Shown piece after piece: positions 10,951-21,266 of a stretch of 64,000 nt of DNA. The stretch lies in assembly GCA_027919835.1 (NCBI GenBank), contig JANVFP010000030.1, positions 372,001 through 436,000 on the forward strand, given 5' to 3'. The DNA is from Lentinula raphanica. Taxonomy: Eukaryota > Basidiomycota > Agaricomycetes > Agaricales > Omphalotaceae. The position numbers and the translations under genes were made by a program. The notes under the pieces are model-generated. The model was not told where the DNA came from and did no database searches. It saw only the letters and a list, made by a program, of their open reading frames with translations. Position 1 is the stretch's first letter. Each line of letters begins with the position of its first letter.

Positions 10951-11880
10951 CATTGCACCCTCCATCCCTAACACATCCAAGAACACTAAAATACATTTTG
11001 TAGGGCTGGTTATAGAGTGATATTTTGTGATGTAACAGTATTTTGTATAAATTACTATGCATATATTCATGTAATGGAGCCAAATTGCTATTGGGTAATA
11101 GAAAGGAGTATCATACATTCTATTTTATAATAGCTCTATATGATTCAGCAAAGAGATTTGCAATGGAGGTCATTGAATATGACACCCATAGTTACATGCA
11201 ACTGTGAATATTACTAGTGCACATGAAATATACAGATGCATGTTGCAGAGTCCACTCTTCATGATAACTATCAGGATCATACATGGATGCTACCAGTGGA
11301 CTATAGGAGATCTGTCCACATGTTATTGCATCAATTTCACTGCACAATATGGATATATGCAGTGTGATTTCTATAAAACACTGTGACATTACAAAATATC
11401 ACTATATAACCAGCCATACAAAATGCATTTAGGTATTCTTGAATGTGTTTCTGAGTGAATATGATGTAAACAACATCCTGATACAATATCAAGTCCATAC
11501 AAAAATTCTGGGTTGAGATATAAATGAAATTTAATTTAAATATGGCAAAATAAGCGCCCATAAGCGCCCAAAACACTGTTGTATATATGTATCATAATTA
11601 CTGATGAGTGTGTTGACTTAGTGATAAATAAAATAAGTGAGAATACTGCTCTCAAATTACTGTTTGATTGTTTGATAAATAGTTGTGTGTGTTATATATT
11701 GATAACATATGTTAATTTCATGTTCTTTTCTTGTTAAGTGCAATAAGTGTAATAACAGTGATCATTAATGAGTGTGATTAGTATAGCAGATATCATTGCT
11801 GATGTAAGTTTTTAATGCTAGATGCTACTATATGTATTGAATATATTGAGCGTGTTGTATATGCTGAAATATCTCAGAGG
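10951..11880. mobile_element. FB palindromic element, copy 4, diverged and truncated
   Basis: 10,976-11,080 and 11,345-11,450 form inverted arms around a short centre. The sequence matches the centre and inner arms of FB copy 1 (aagcgcccataagcgccc block at 11,552; catgtaatg block at 11,070). The outer arms with the CTTCGCAAAG repeats are missing. It continues into tandem aataagtgtgttgactt-like repeats to about 11,880. Confidence 0.6.
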
Positions 11881-11883
11881 GGT

Positions 11884-12145
11884 AGCTACCCTTCAAATAT
11901 TTTAAGGTAGGTAGCTACCCATAGAGTATATAGAAAAAGGTAGCTAGTATCTAATAATTAAAGGTGAGTAGCTACACTTGAGAATTTTTTAGGATGGGTA
12001 GCTACCCTTGAAATATTTAGAAGGGGGTAGCTACCCTTAAGATATTCCAGGATGGGTAGCTACTCAGTGGGAATGTGGTGATACAGGGGTAGCTACCCAT
12101 TCAAAGGTAGCTACCCACCTAAATAAAGGCTGGGTAGGCTACCCA
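11884..12145. repeat. Array of GGTAGCTACC palindromes
   Basis: About ten occurrences of the palindrome core GTAGCTAC or its near variants (often GGGTAGCTACCC) lie 20-45 bp apart, separated by AT-rich spacers such as ttgaaatattt. Units are degenerate, so this is not a clean satellite. It occurs only here in the window. Confidence 0.75.
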
Positions 12146-12337
12146 TTTGCTGAGCCTCTTAGGCCCATTTAGGTACATGATTTTTTATCCTAACTAGGCC
12201 TGTTTGGAGGGTGTCTGAAGTGGCCTTAGGTCAACTGTCAAACTTTGTTTAATCTTAAAAATAGCTCCAAGGGAGTCTCAGACAAAAAGATCTGGTGTAG
12301 TGCAAAGAAACAGTAGATGTCAGGCAGTTATTGCAGA

Positions 12338-12571
12338 CATCAGCAAATTCACCCTATCTCTGGAGACTCCAGGGACACCCCCCAAATCCTAGAGAGATTT
12401 TATCTCTTTCAGCTCTCTCAGAGAAATTTTGGTACCCTCAGATATTCTCAAATATCTTCAGAGATATTCAAAGTTGCCCAGAGACTCTAAAGCACTTTTA
12501 GTACTCTTAGACTGCTCAAAATTTGGGGAGTGTCCCTGGAGTCTCTAGAAACAGGTGTGAATTTCCTGATG
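12338..12571. mobile_element. CATCAGG MITE, family C (234 bp)
   Basis: Ends CATCAGCAAATT and ATTTCCTGATG, with the conserved subterminal GGGACACCCCCCAAA and its complement. GA is duplicated at 12,336-12,337 and 12,572-12,573. The middle is unrelated to families A, B and D (repeated CTCTCAGAGA-type sequence). Confidence 0.8.
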
Positions 12572-12667
12572 GAACCAGTCAATTGGACCAGTTTAAATTC
12601 TAAATTATAAAACTCTATTTCTTTTGACTTGCAACAAATCGTGTTTGGTAATAGAATACCAAATATA

Positions 12668-12940
12668 ATGATGAGCACTATACAAAAAAACCAAAATGCA
12701 CAAGGTGCATTGAGCGAAAATCCAATGAATATTCTTAAACTGCTGAGACCTCCCATGCTGTTTCCTGAAGAGCAAGAGGAATACAATAATGCAAAGTTCC
12801 CTGCCACTCATAAAATGGCTATGATCTTGGATCTGTCAGATCCAACCCAAATGCCTGAATGGATGAGCTTCTGTCTAACAACATTCCAAGCCACGGGTGT
12901 GACCTCTGAGAAGGTGAAGATGCAAAAAATCTTTGAATGA
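12668..12940 (+). CDS. Hypothetical ORF fragment
   Basis: A 90-residue frame beginning MMSTIQKNQNAQG with an acidic, protein-like middle (FPEEQEEYNNAKFPATHKM, LDLSDPTQMPEWM). It ends in TGA at 12,938-12,940, and protein-like codons continue after it, so it may be a remnant of a longer gene. It lies just upstream of the Copia LTR. I do not recognise the family. Confidence 0.35.
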   Translation: MMSTIQKNQNAQGALSENPMNILKLLRPPMLFPEEQEEYNNAKFPATHKMAMILDLSDPTQMPEWMSFCLTTFQATGVTSEKVKMQKIFE

Positions 12941-13178
12941 ATGACCCTCCAGACTGTTAGGTAAGAAACAAAGACAAGGTGCAGTATTCAAAGGTAAGTC
13001 ATGCATTATACCATATGACAACTAAGTCATCACTACTAAAGTGCTTCTCTGCTATACAGCTGCAGGATTTGCACACAATGAAGCTCCCTATCCTGCTGCC
13101 AAATAAATATAAATCTTTTGCTAAAGGCCTGGCATTGCAGTTATTCAGCTTAGCAAACTAGTACATCTTGCCAATTTT

Positions 13179-13714
13179 TGTTGGCGCAGAATCCGAATAG
13201 AAGAACTGCGGCACGAATCTGTAGCGTAGCGGAATGAAGCTCAGTCGTCAAGTTGATAGACAAAGACTCTATTATTGTTTCATACCTGTAGCATAGTAGA
13301 ACAAAGCTACAGTAGAGTAAGTAAGAGTATAAATGCATCAGCAAAACTGACCTGGTGCCTAGGCTGTCTAGAGATACCCCCCAAAACCTCAGCAGTTTAA
13401 AAACTTTGAATTTGCCTGAAAAAGCCTGAGTTTGCTTGGAAAAGCCTGGGCAAGCCTAAGTTTGCCTCAGATTTCTTTGGGTGCTTTGGGAGAGCCTAGG
13501 TTTTGGGGGGTATCTCTGGGTTACCTAGGCCAGGGGTACTTTTCCTGATGTGAATGTAGTGAATAAATGACATACCTCAGTCGTCAAGTTGATAGTAGAC
13601 AAAGACTGAGGAGTGAAGAAAAAATAAAATGGACGAAGAAGAATAAGATTACATAAACTGTACAGTTACGGTCTGTGTCATTCAGCTAACGAGCCTGCGC
13701 GTTGAATACCAACA
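13179..13714 (-). repeat. Copia 3' LTR, carrying a MITE
   Basis: Bounded by TGTTGG and CCAACA, with a purine-rich tract (TTGAGGGGGAG on the minus strand) immediately inside it. That is the polypurine tract expected at a 3' LTR. A family B MITE fills 13,336-13,550. Without it the LTR is about 319 bp. A short direct repeat (tcagtcgtcaagttgata) occurs on both sides of the MITE. Confidence 0.7.
13336..13550. mobile_element. CATCAGG MITE, family B, copy 1 (215 bp)
   Basis: Ends CATCAGCAAAAC and TTTTCCTGATG, subterminal GAGATACCCCCCAAAACC and its complement, and a middle of repeated GCCTGAGTTTGCC-like units. TG is duplicated at 13,334-13,335 and 13,551-13,552. It lies inside the Copia LTR. Confidence 0.85.
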
Positions 13715-13736
13715 CTCCCCCTCAACAAGATGCAGC

Positions 13737-14300
13737 TCATTGTAATCCCAAATCTTGGATGCCAATCCAGTGTTGCTCTGGTGTGAGTGGCTTGGTGAAG
13801 ATGTCGGTGCAGTTCTGTTTCAAATCAACTCGGACAGTGGCTAGGTCCTTGCATACAATAGCCTGGTGGATTCAATGGTAACAAATCTTGATGTGTTTCA
13901 TACTATGAGTCACCTTGTTGGAGTTCAGGTTTGCCATGGCTGAGTTTGAGTCGACATGTATGAGGGTAGGAGAACAACGACCAAAACCTAGCTCATCAAG
14001 GAGTTCGCGGAATCAGACAATCTCTGCACCACAGATACTACCAGCATAGTACTCAGCACCTGGAGTACCAATAGCAACTTGAGTTTGCTTCTGAGCATAC
14101 CAGTGAAAGCAACCAGTGTTGAAGAACAGAGCACCACCAGATATCGAGTGGCCATGCTCATCAGGATTATCAGCAAAGTTGGCATTGGAATGAACAAAGA
14201 AAGGATCAAAGGAAGGATTACCTTTGGGGAGACCACCAAGTACTAGTTCATAGTCAGACGTGCCTTTGAGATAGCAAATGATCCACTGCCATGAGGACCG
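13737..14300 (-). pseudogene. Copia RNase H C-terminal part
   Basis: The minus-strand frame reads YLKGTSDYELVLGG, then HSISGGALFF, the QTQVAIGTPGAEYYA block, and ends TKPLTPEQHW followed by IGIQDLGLQ and a stop at 13,737. These are hallmarks of Ty1/Copia RNase H, which degrades the RNA strand of the cDNA hybrid. Two in-frame TGA codons (plus coordinates 14,013-14,015 and 13,872-13,874) fall where Arg is likely in the family and fit CGA-to-TGA change. Confidence 0.85.
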
Positions 14301-14745
14301 AGTATGCTTGCCTCGCGCACAGGCATCACATATGGGAAGCTCAGCATCTGTGAACTTCTACTCGTCACCCAGTTGACCCTTCTGATAAAGCTCTCAACAT
14401 CCCCAGTGATAGCCTAGATGACCTAGCAAACAGTGAAGGAGGTGGAGTTTAAGATTGGAAGAAGGAACGGAATCCATCGTGGCATGGTGTACAGTATCCG
14501 GAGTATCCTGGTCAAGGGAGTAGAGGCGTGAATCATCTTTCATAGCTGTGAAGACGATACCTGTTTTGTCTATGAGCTCCTTGATAAACTTTCCCTCATC
14601 GTCTTGAGAAAAGACGACACACTTCCCAGCACCAAAGACAGAATAGCACTTAGCTTTGTCAAGGGCAGGAACAGAGATAAGAGAGGGTGAAGAGTTAGGG
14701 ACATAGGCAGTGTTCTTCATGAGAAGACAGCGATGACGATGTTTC
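14301..14745 (-). pseudogene. Copia GAG-pre-integrase region
   Basis: Reads LLMKNTAYVPNSSPSLISVPALDK, CYSVFGAGKC and HLLHCLLGHLGYHW, then PICDACARGKHTRS. This is the typical linker and HHCC-type zinc region before the Copia integrase core. The CDAC motif is followed within 20 nt by RNase H sequence, so the DDE core and RT are deleted. Its N-terminal continuation is the protease at 18,291-18,479. Removing FB copy 1 and one GGCAAATG rejoins the frame (IAHLP-KHRHR). Confidence 0.85.
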
Positions 14746-15784
14746 GGCAAATGCAGCTGAGGCTGTAAAATCTATGCAAAGTAGTCCGATAAGTATCCAC
14801 CAGGGCTTTGCGAAGTACACCGATACTCTCTCCAAGGGTCAAATTTTACCTCCGGGCAGGCCAGAAATGCTCTGGGGGCTGCTATTTTTTATTATATATA
14901 TATATATATATATTATTGGTATTATTTAATCAAAAAAACAGGAAAAAACAATAATATATAGCTTCGCAAAGTGGTGTGAAAGATATCACAAATGATGGGA
15001 ACAGATGAAATGATGTGATGGGATCTGCGTCAATCATTTCCTTTTTGGGAAAAGGATATTTATATTGAAACCAGGGGTACAGGGTATTACTGTATATATA
15101 TGGGTGTCTAAAAATAGCAAATATCATATACAATCCAAAAATGACCAAAACAGGGTACAGGCTATCCCAGGCATATCAAAATTGCCCAAAAAGGAAATTG
15201 GTCTAAAAATAGAACTTGATCTCATCAGGTAGCAAAAAATCTGAAAAAAATCATAAAAATAGTGAAAAAAATCAGGGTTGCCTTGATGGCCCTGGAAATG
15301 CAAAATAAAAAATTTTATCACTTCAAATCATACTAGATCCTCTATACATTGGGTATATATGATGTACATGCTATTTTTAGCATCCCCAGTACTCTTAGGC
15401 ACCTAGAATAGCTTATATCATTCAATATATTCAGCACACTCAATGCTTGTTATACTTAATACACTTAACAATGATAGATTTTAGAACAGTATTTATGTGT
15501 GTTATACTTAACACACATAACAATGAACAGTGTTCATGTGTGTTATGCTTAACATACTTAACACACATAACAATGAACAGTGTTCATGTGTGTTATGCTT
15601 AACATACTTAACAATGAAAAACTTCAAAACAGTGTTGATGTGTATTATACTTAACACAATTAACAATGAGAAACATCAGAACAATGTGCATATGTGTTAT
15701 ACTTAACACACTCAACAATGACAAAGTTAAAACAGTGTTCACGTGTGTTGTACTGATACACTCAACAATGCAAAAACTTGGAAC

Positions 15785-16108
15785 TAAGGGTCTTCACGAG
15801 TCCCGGACGAGTCATACCTGTGACCTGACCTGCAGGTATTTTGCCTCCAACATCCTGACCTGTGACCTGTTGCTGACCTGTGCTCACAGGTACCTGACCT
15901 GCAGGTCCAGGTATACCTGCAAGTAATTTGACAATACCTGCAGGTTACCTGGACCTGTCCCTATAAAATAATTTTCTAAGTCTGACCTGTGACCTGTCAT
16001 GACCTGTGCACACAGGTACCTGGACCTGCGGGTCACAAAACCTGCAGGTATTCCCACGGATCTTACCTGCGAGTACTCACAGGTTACCTGACTTGCTGAA
16101 GACCTTTA
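15785..16108. mobile_element. hAT-type MITE rich in ACCTGCAGGT (324 bp)
   Basis: Inverted ends TAAGGGTCTTCACGAGTC and TAAAGGTCTTCAGCAAGTC, with 8-bp duplication CTTGGAAC (15,777-15,784; 16,109-16,116). The opposite FB arm carries the uninterrupted site at about 17,318 (gttccaag), which proves the insertion. The interior is a run of overlapping GACCTGCAGGT/GACCTGTG units. Confidence 0.88.
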
Positions 16109-16512
16109 CTTGGAACAATGTTACTGCATGTTATACTCAACATACTGAACTCATTACACTTATAACACTTGACATACTTCATCAGTAACTATAACACACC
16201 AGCAATAGAACATTGTTATACTATAATACACATATAGCAACGAGTTTTGGGCGCTTATGGGTGCTTATTTTGAGTTTTTGAGTCGAAATTCATTCATACC
16301 ACACTCAATAATTTTTGTGTGGGGTTTATACTGTGTAAAGATGTTGTTTATATCATACTACACTAGATACAATTCTGAGAACCCAAAATTACAGCCTGTG
16401 GGACTGGCTATATTGTGATCTTCTGTGATTTAACAGTGCTTTGTGTAAATCACAATGCATACACCCATGTTATGAAGTCAAATTGCCACTGGGTGATAAA
16501 AGGAGTCATCCT

Positions 16513-16725
16513 CATCAGGAAAAATACCTTGGGCCCAGAGAGCCTAGAGACACCCCCCAAAAGCTTAGGCTTCCCAGGCTTCCCAGAGATTCTCAAAGAT
16601 TTTCAAAGCAACTCAGGTAAGCCTGAAGACATAAGGTTGACTTAAAATCATTTCAAGAACTTGAAACTGCCTGGAATTTTGGGGGTGTCTCCAGGCAACC
16701 TGGGCCTAGATAAATTTTCCTGATG
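16513..16725. mobile_element. CATCAGG MITE, family A, copy 4 (213 bp)
   Basis: Ends CATCAGGAAAAA and ATTTTCCTGATG; CT duplicated at 16,511-16,512 and 16,726-16,727. Nearly the same sequence as copy 3 in the same orientation. It lies in the centre of FB copy 1. Confidence 0.88.
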
Positions 16726-18290
16726 CTACAATTTATTCTATGCTTACTGTATGTGATACAGCTCAGAGATCTGTAATCTGAATCATTGAACATAACATAT
16801 ATTGTTACATGGAACTGTAGCCATCCCTTGTGTACATTAAATATATACATGTATATCACAGAGTCCAATAGTCATACTGAGTATCTGAACCATGTCCAGA
16901 CACTTCAGGTAGACTGTAGGAGTGATTCCCTCATGAACCAGCATCAGTATCCTTGCATTAGTACATGGACATATGCATTGTCATTTACATAAAACACTGT
17001 TGAATAATAAAAGATCATGATATAGCCAGTCTCACAAGCTGTAATTTTGGGTTCTCAGAATTGTATCTAGTGTAGTATGATATAAACAACATCTTTACAC
17101 AGTATAAACCCCACACAAAAATTATTGAGTGTGGTATGAATGAATTTCGACTCAAAAACTCAAAATAAGCACTCATAAGCGCCCAAAACTCGTTGTTATA
17201 TGTGTATTATAGTATAACAATGTTCTATTGCTGGTGTGTTATAGTTACTGATGAAGTATGTCAAGTGTTATAAGTGTAATGAGTTCAGTATGTTGAGTAT
17301 AACATGCAGTAACATTGTTCCAAGTTTTTGCATTGTTGAGTGTATCAGTACAACACACATGAACACTGTTTTAACTTTGTCATTGTTGAGTGTGTTAAGT
17401 ATAACACATATGCACATTGTTCTGATGTTTCTCATTGTTAATTGTGTTAAGTATAATACACATCAACACTGTTTTGAAGTTTTTCATTGTTAAGTATGTT
17501 AAGCATAACACACATAAATACTGTTCTAAAATCTTTCATTGTTAAGTGTATTAAGTATAACAAGCATTGAGTGTGCTGAATATATTGAATGATATAAGCT
17601 ATTCTAGGTGCCTAAGAGTACTGGGGGTGCTAAAAGTAGCATGTACATCATATATACCCAATGTATAGAGGATCTAGTATGATTTGAAGTGATAAAATTT
17701 TTTACACTTGTCGCGTATTTTTTTTCATTTTGCATTTCCAGGGCCATCGAGGCAACCCTGATTTTTTTCACTATTTTTATGATTTTTTTTAGATTTTTGC
17801 TACCTGATAAGATCAAGTTCTATTTTTAGACCAATTTCCTTTTTGGGCAATTTTGATATGCCTGGGATAGTCTGTACCCTGTTTTGGTCATTTTTGGATT
17901 GTATATGATATTTGCTATTTTTAGACACCCATATATATACAGTAATACCCTGTACCCCTGGTTTCAATATAAATATTCTTTTCCCAAAAAGAAAATGATT
18001 GACGCAGATCCCATCACATCATTTCATCTGTTCCCATCATTTGTGATATCTTTCACACCACTTTGCGAAGCTAGTATATATTATTTTTTTTCCTGTTTTT
18101 TTGATTAAATAATACCAATAATATTATATATATATATATATATATAATAAAAATAGCAGCCCCAGAGCATTTCTGGCCTGCCCGAAGGTAAAATTTGACC
18201 CTTGAAGAGAGTATCGGTGTACTTCACGAAGCCCTGGTGGATACTTATTGAACTACTTTGCGTAGATTATACAGCTACAGGTGGCAAATG

Positions 18291-18479
18291 AGCAATAAAG
18301 GTTGCGATACCTCGACCAGCAATCTTCCGAGATCCATTCCCAAAGCCAGTGACATGCTGAGAAATGGAGCGGAGATGTGAGAAGTCGGATTTGACTGAGT
18401 GAATATGAGTGGTGGAACCGGTATCAATAACGACAGGCGGTGGTCTAGAAGTTGAGCAGTACCAGCTGGATATGCTCAA
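18291..18479 (-). pseudogene. Copia aspartic protease
   Basis: The minus-strand frame reads PPPVVIDTGSTTHIHSVKSD. DTGST is the catalytic Asp motif of the retroviral-type protease that matures the polyprotein, followed by FGNGSRKIAGRGIATF. It is cut at 18,290 by FB copy 1; the rest continues at 14,745. It lies in a different frame from gag upstream, so at least one frameshift separates them. Confidence 0.85.
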
Positions 18480-19128
18480 TCAGCATCAGACACAGAGGGG
18501 GATGGCTTTGAGTATGATTCAGATACCGACAAGTAAGCAGAGAATTCGGAATTGTATTGGTGAGACATAGAATTGGCTACAACGTGAGTTGAAGAGATAT
18601 TCAGCTGAGAAGTACTCCCCCCTTCTTCTGCAACATGGGCCTTCTCCTTGCCCTTTTTACCCTTCGGCTTCTTCTTTTTTGATTTTCCCATACCCTCTGG
18701 CCTATAATCACCTCCACCCGGTGCCCAGCACAACTTGATAAGGTGTCCCTTCGGTGTTGGGCAGAGAGGGTTACAACAGTAATGCTCCCCTTAGCACAAT
18801 GAGCAGACTCAAGGACGGTGGCAAGAGCAGACTCGATAGAAGGCATCGAGGAGATAGCATCTTGACCCAAATCACTGCTACGATAGAAGGAACGGAGATC
18901 GGCGATGGTGGCAATAAGGGTGGTGGCTTCACTGAACTTGAAGTTCGAGATGAAGTTGTGATAGGAAAGGGGATCGTGAGGATTGCCATAAAGGCTGACA
19001 ACAAAGAAAGTAGCGGCAAACTTCTCAGGTAGGTTCAGACCATAAGTGTTGAGGTGCTGAAGACCTCTGCCTTTTGCACTCAGGTGGGACAGGAAGTTAA
19101 AGTTAGCCAACACTGGGCCAAAGCCCAT
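18480..19128 (-). pseudogene. Copia gag, frameshifted
   Basis: Starts MGFGPVLANFNFLSHL and continues LNLPEKFAATFFVVSLYG and SYHNFISNFKFSE, a typical Copia gag core (UBN2-like). The zinc-knuckle region (NPLCP..GHLIKLCW) and the basic KSKKKKPKGKKGK tail are in another frame (18,733-18,476), so there is a frameshift near 18,760. DIRS-derived sequence lies directly upstream of the ATG, and the gag N-terminus may be lost. Confidence 0.75.
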
Positions 19129-20375
19129 AACATTCAGAGCAGATCATGGAGGGCTACATAATGGTACAGGATAGGTAAGGATGTAGCTACATACCACTAC
19201 ATATATACAAACAATGAGAACATACATGATATAAGGGAGAGGAGGGAGGGTGAAGGAAAAACAGGCAGATCAAGGTTAGATCTGTGTAGATAAGAGTTAG
19301 TACAATGTAGAGGCTTATCAGACATGATCAGAGCGCACTGAGACACCAAAAACCCAAGATCTAGCAAAGGAATCAACTCCTAGAGTGTCTGATCTCCTTA
19401 GATCTGTCTGGATGTGCTTTGATGTCTGTTCAGTGTCTTGATGGTGAAAAATGCGAAATTTCATACCAGATTCCTGTATCTGAGACACCTCTAGAAGGCC
19501 TATAGTCTGTACAGATGGAGGAATGTGCTGGATAGTGAAATCAGGGCTCAAATAGAGCAAGGGGACATGCAGGCAGCCTTACCCAGGTCAGAGATGGTGG
19601 GGGAAGGAAAGGAAGAATGGGAGATCAAAAACTGATGATGAAACTTGCTTTTACAGGCCTCTGCTCACACCTCTGGCACCTGTAACAGCCACCATCAGGA
19701 CCAGATCAACCCCATCATGATATGCCTGATGCATGTGAAGATGGGACCATGTGCAGCTATCAGCTGATGATCCAAGCGCCCCATAAGCACTGGGAATGTC
19801 CGAAATATTGCCAGAGACCCATGTGATGTGTCTAGGCATGGTCCAGAGTAATCTAGAGGCTCTGGGAGTGAAATAACACTCAAGGCCGCTTTTTGTGCTT
19901 TGAGTGTGCAACTCGAAATGACGATTGCGGGAGAGCCAGTGAACCAAATGCCTTCAAATTTGTTCTCATCCCAAAGAGGACATGGAGCCACATATTTTCA
20001 CTTAAGACACCTAAGGGATCCATCCAGAACTGCGTGGTGTAGAGCGAAATGTAAATCAAAAGCTCTATTAGAGGATTCTGAGCACTTTGGTGAAAAAGTG
20101 TGCATAACTCCACACAGACTGGGTATCATCACTAGGTCATAGTGGACAACTTGTAGGGGCAATAGAGCTCTGTATGCGTACACAGTATAGTGGCAAGAGC
20201 ACTTGAGGGTGGCCAGCAATTAAGTGTATTCATGTACACATTAGGTATGATGAAGGTGAAGACCTTCATGTACATACCTGTTGTGATGAATAGTGCACTA
20301 TAATTGCTGGGAGATGATCTGTTGTTTGCAGAGGCCTGCAGAAAGGCTCCCTACCCTTGGAATCCGCCTTCATGT
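19129..20375 (-). mobile_element. DIRS-like terminal region, inverted copy 3
   Basis: 19,160-19,870 is the reverse complement of about 370-1020. 19,870-20,004 corresponds to 6771-6990, and 20,005-20,375 equals 1-369. Read on the minus strand the order is the same as at 6488-7480: terminal repeat, spacer, 5' internal region. No RT or recombinase follows. It borders the Copia gag start at 19,128 with the same junction sequence seen at 4165 and 6455. Confidence 0.75.
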
Positions 20376-20473
20376 CGAGCCTCCTGATAGTGCCGGATAT
20401 GCGAGTCGAGATCTTCACCCTTTTGGAGTTTCTCGGTCATCTGCTCGAATCAGAACCTCACGGAACCTGAGTC
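20376..20473. other. Short unassigned sequence between DIRS copy and hAT MITE
   Basis: About 100 bp. The minus-strand reading EQMTEKLQKGEDLDSHIRHY resembles the conserved core of Copia-type gag. It could be the missing gag N-terminus displaced by the DIRS copy, but it is too short to be sure. Confidence 0.3.
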
Positions 20474-20481
20474 CTTCTGGG

Positions 20482-21242
20482 TAGAGATGCTCACAAGTGG
20501 CAAGTGTTGACAAGTACTTGTGAGTTTATTCGTACTCGTAACTTGCAAGTTGAGTGTTTTATTTATATGAGTGTACTTGTGACACGAGTGTATACTCAAG
20601 TCACGATCATCAAATTGTATTGACAAGTACTCATGCAATTTATTCGCAAGTATTCTCCTATACTTGTGAGTATTTCTACTATTAACTCTGCACATGACTT
20701 TTCTCAGTGGCTATGTGTCTATTATAAATTTTTGTGTTAGAGTCACAGCCACTGCCTATTATAATTATTAGGAGAAAAGGAGTAATATAGTCTAACATAT
20801 GTCATATGTAAGAAAATGTGAATGGTGAAGTGGTTAAAGGCACTGACTCTGGACTAAGGTCAGCCTTCCTTTAACTTCCTTCAGAGTTCAATTCCCCATC
20901 ATGGCAACTTTACCTAGCAGTAAATCTGTACATTGTTCTTGCTTCAAAGCATGTTAATACATGTTTCGGTACTGTATATTTATTAAAAGCTATGAAAATT
21001 AAGGTAACAAGTATTAAAACACTTGAGTGTATTTTTCAATACTCAAGTCTTTCCTCTATATACTCAAGTAGATACTTGAGTCATGATTTGAATAAATTAC
21101 CTTGAATATTCGTGGCACTCACACTTGAGTGTCTGTTACTTAGAAACACTTGAGTATAGATTTGAGTCACCATTGCTGATTTTGAGTGACGAATATTCGT
21201 GTCACGAGTGGCAAGTACACTCGAGTGTGCACTCGTGAGCAA
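20482..21242. mobile_element. hAT-type non-autonomous element (761 bp)
   Basis: Flanked by the 8-bp duplication CTTCTGGG (20,474-20,481; 21,243-21,250). Left end TAGAGATGCTCACAAGTG, right end inverted TTGCTCACGAGTG. Subterminal regions hold many CACTTGAGT/ACTCGAGTG-type repeats, as expected for transposase binding sites. It has no coding capacity. A tRNA-like stretch lies in its middle. Confidence 0.8.
20818..20905 (+). other. tRNA-like sequence (possible pol III promoter relic)
   Basis: The sequence has an A-box-like TGGTGAAGTGGTTAAAGGC and a B-box-like GAGTTCAATTCC about 45 nt later. A possible anticodon arm (CTGAC...GTCAG) has a loop too large for a real tRNA. There is no acceptor stem that I can pair cleanly. 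It may be a tRNA pseudogene or SINE relic carried in the MITE. Confidence 0.25.
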
Positions 21243-21266
21243 CTTCTGGGAGTACTCCTCCTCCAA

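Larger units (their letters stand above)
14754..18282. mobile_element. FB palindromic element, copy 1 (3.5 kb, complete)
   Basis: Flanked by a perfect 8-bp duplication GGCAAATG (14,746-14,753 and 18,283-18,290). The arms are inverted repeats of well over 1 kb. Outer ends carry CTGTA and CTTTGCGAAG-like repeats, then an AT-rich (TA)n tract (14,884; 18,128), then tandem units with taacacacttaacaatg, then the gggcgcttatggg block (16,250; 17,180). A centre of about 600 bp is not palindromic. There is no transposase. The 8-bp duplication and short CAGCTG-type ends fit a hAT-like non-autonomous element. A hAT-type MITE and a CATCAGG MITE are inserted in it. Confidence 0.82.
13179..19128 (-). mobile_element. 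Ty1/Copia element, internally deleted and interrupted
   Basis: The minus-strand order is gag (19,128-18,480), protease (18,479-18,291), pre-integrase zinc region (14,745-14,310), then directly the end of RNase H (14,300-13,737), polypurine tract and 3' LTR (13,714-13,179). Protease-before-RNase H with a GAG-pre-integrase block is the Copia layout. Integrase core and most of RT are deleted. FB copy 1 (14,754-18,282) is inserted with an 8-bp duplication. The 5' LTR is replaced by DIRS sequence, so only one LTR remains. Confidence 0.85.

Noticed and set aside
14884..14916. (TA)n tract as a separate microsatellite or origin
   Set aside because: It occurs at the same place in both FB arms (14,884 and 18,128), so it is part of the element.
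15400..15780. Repeats in FB arms as a CRISPR array or centromeric satellite
   Set aside because: The organism is eukaryotic; units are degenerate, lack fixed spacers, and recur only as inverted arms of FB elements.
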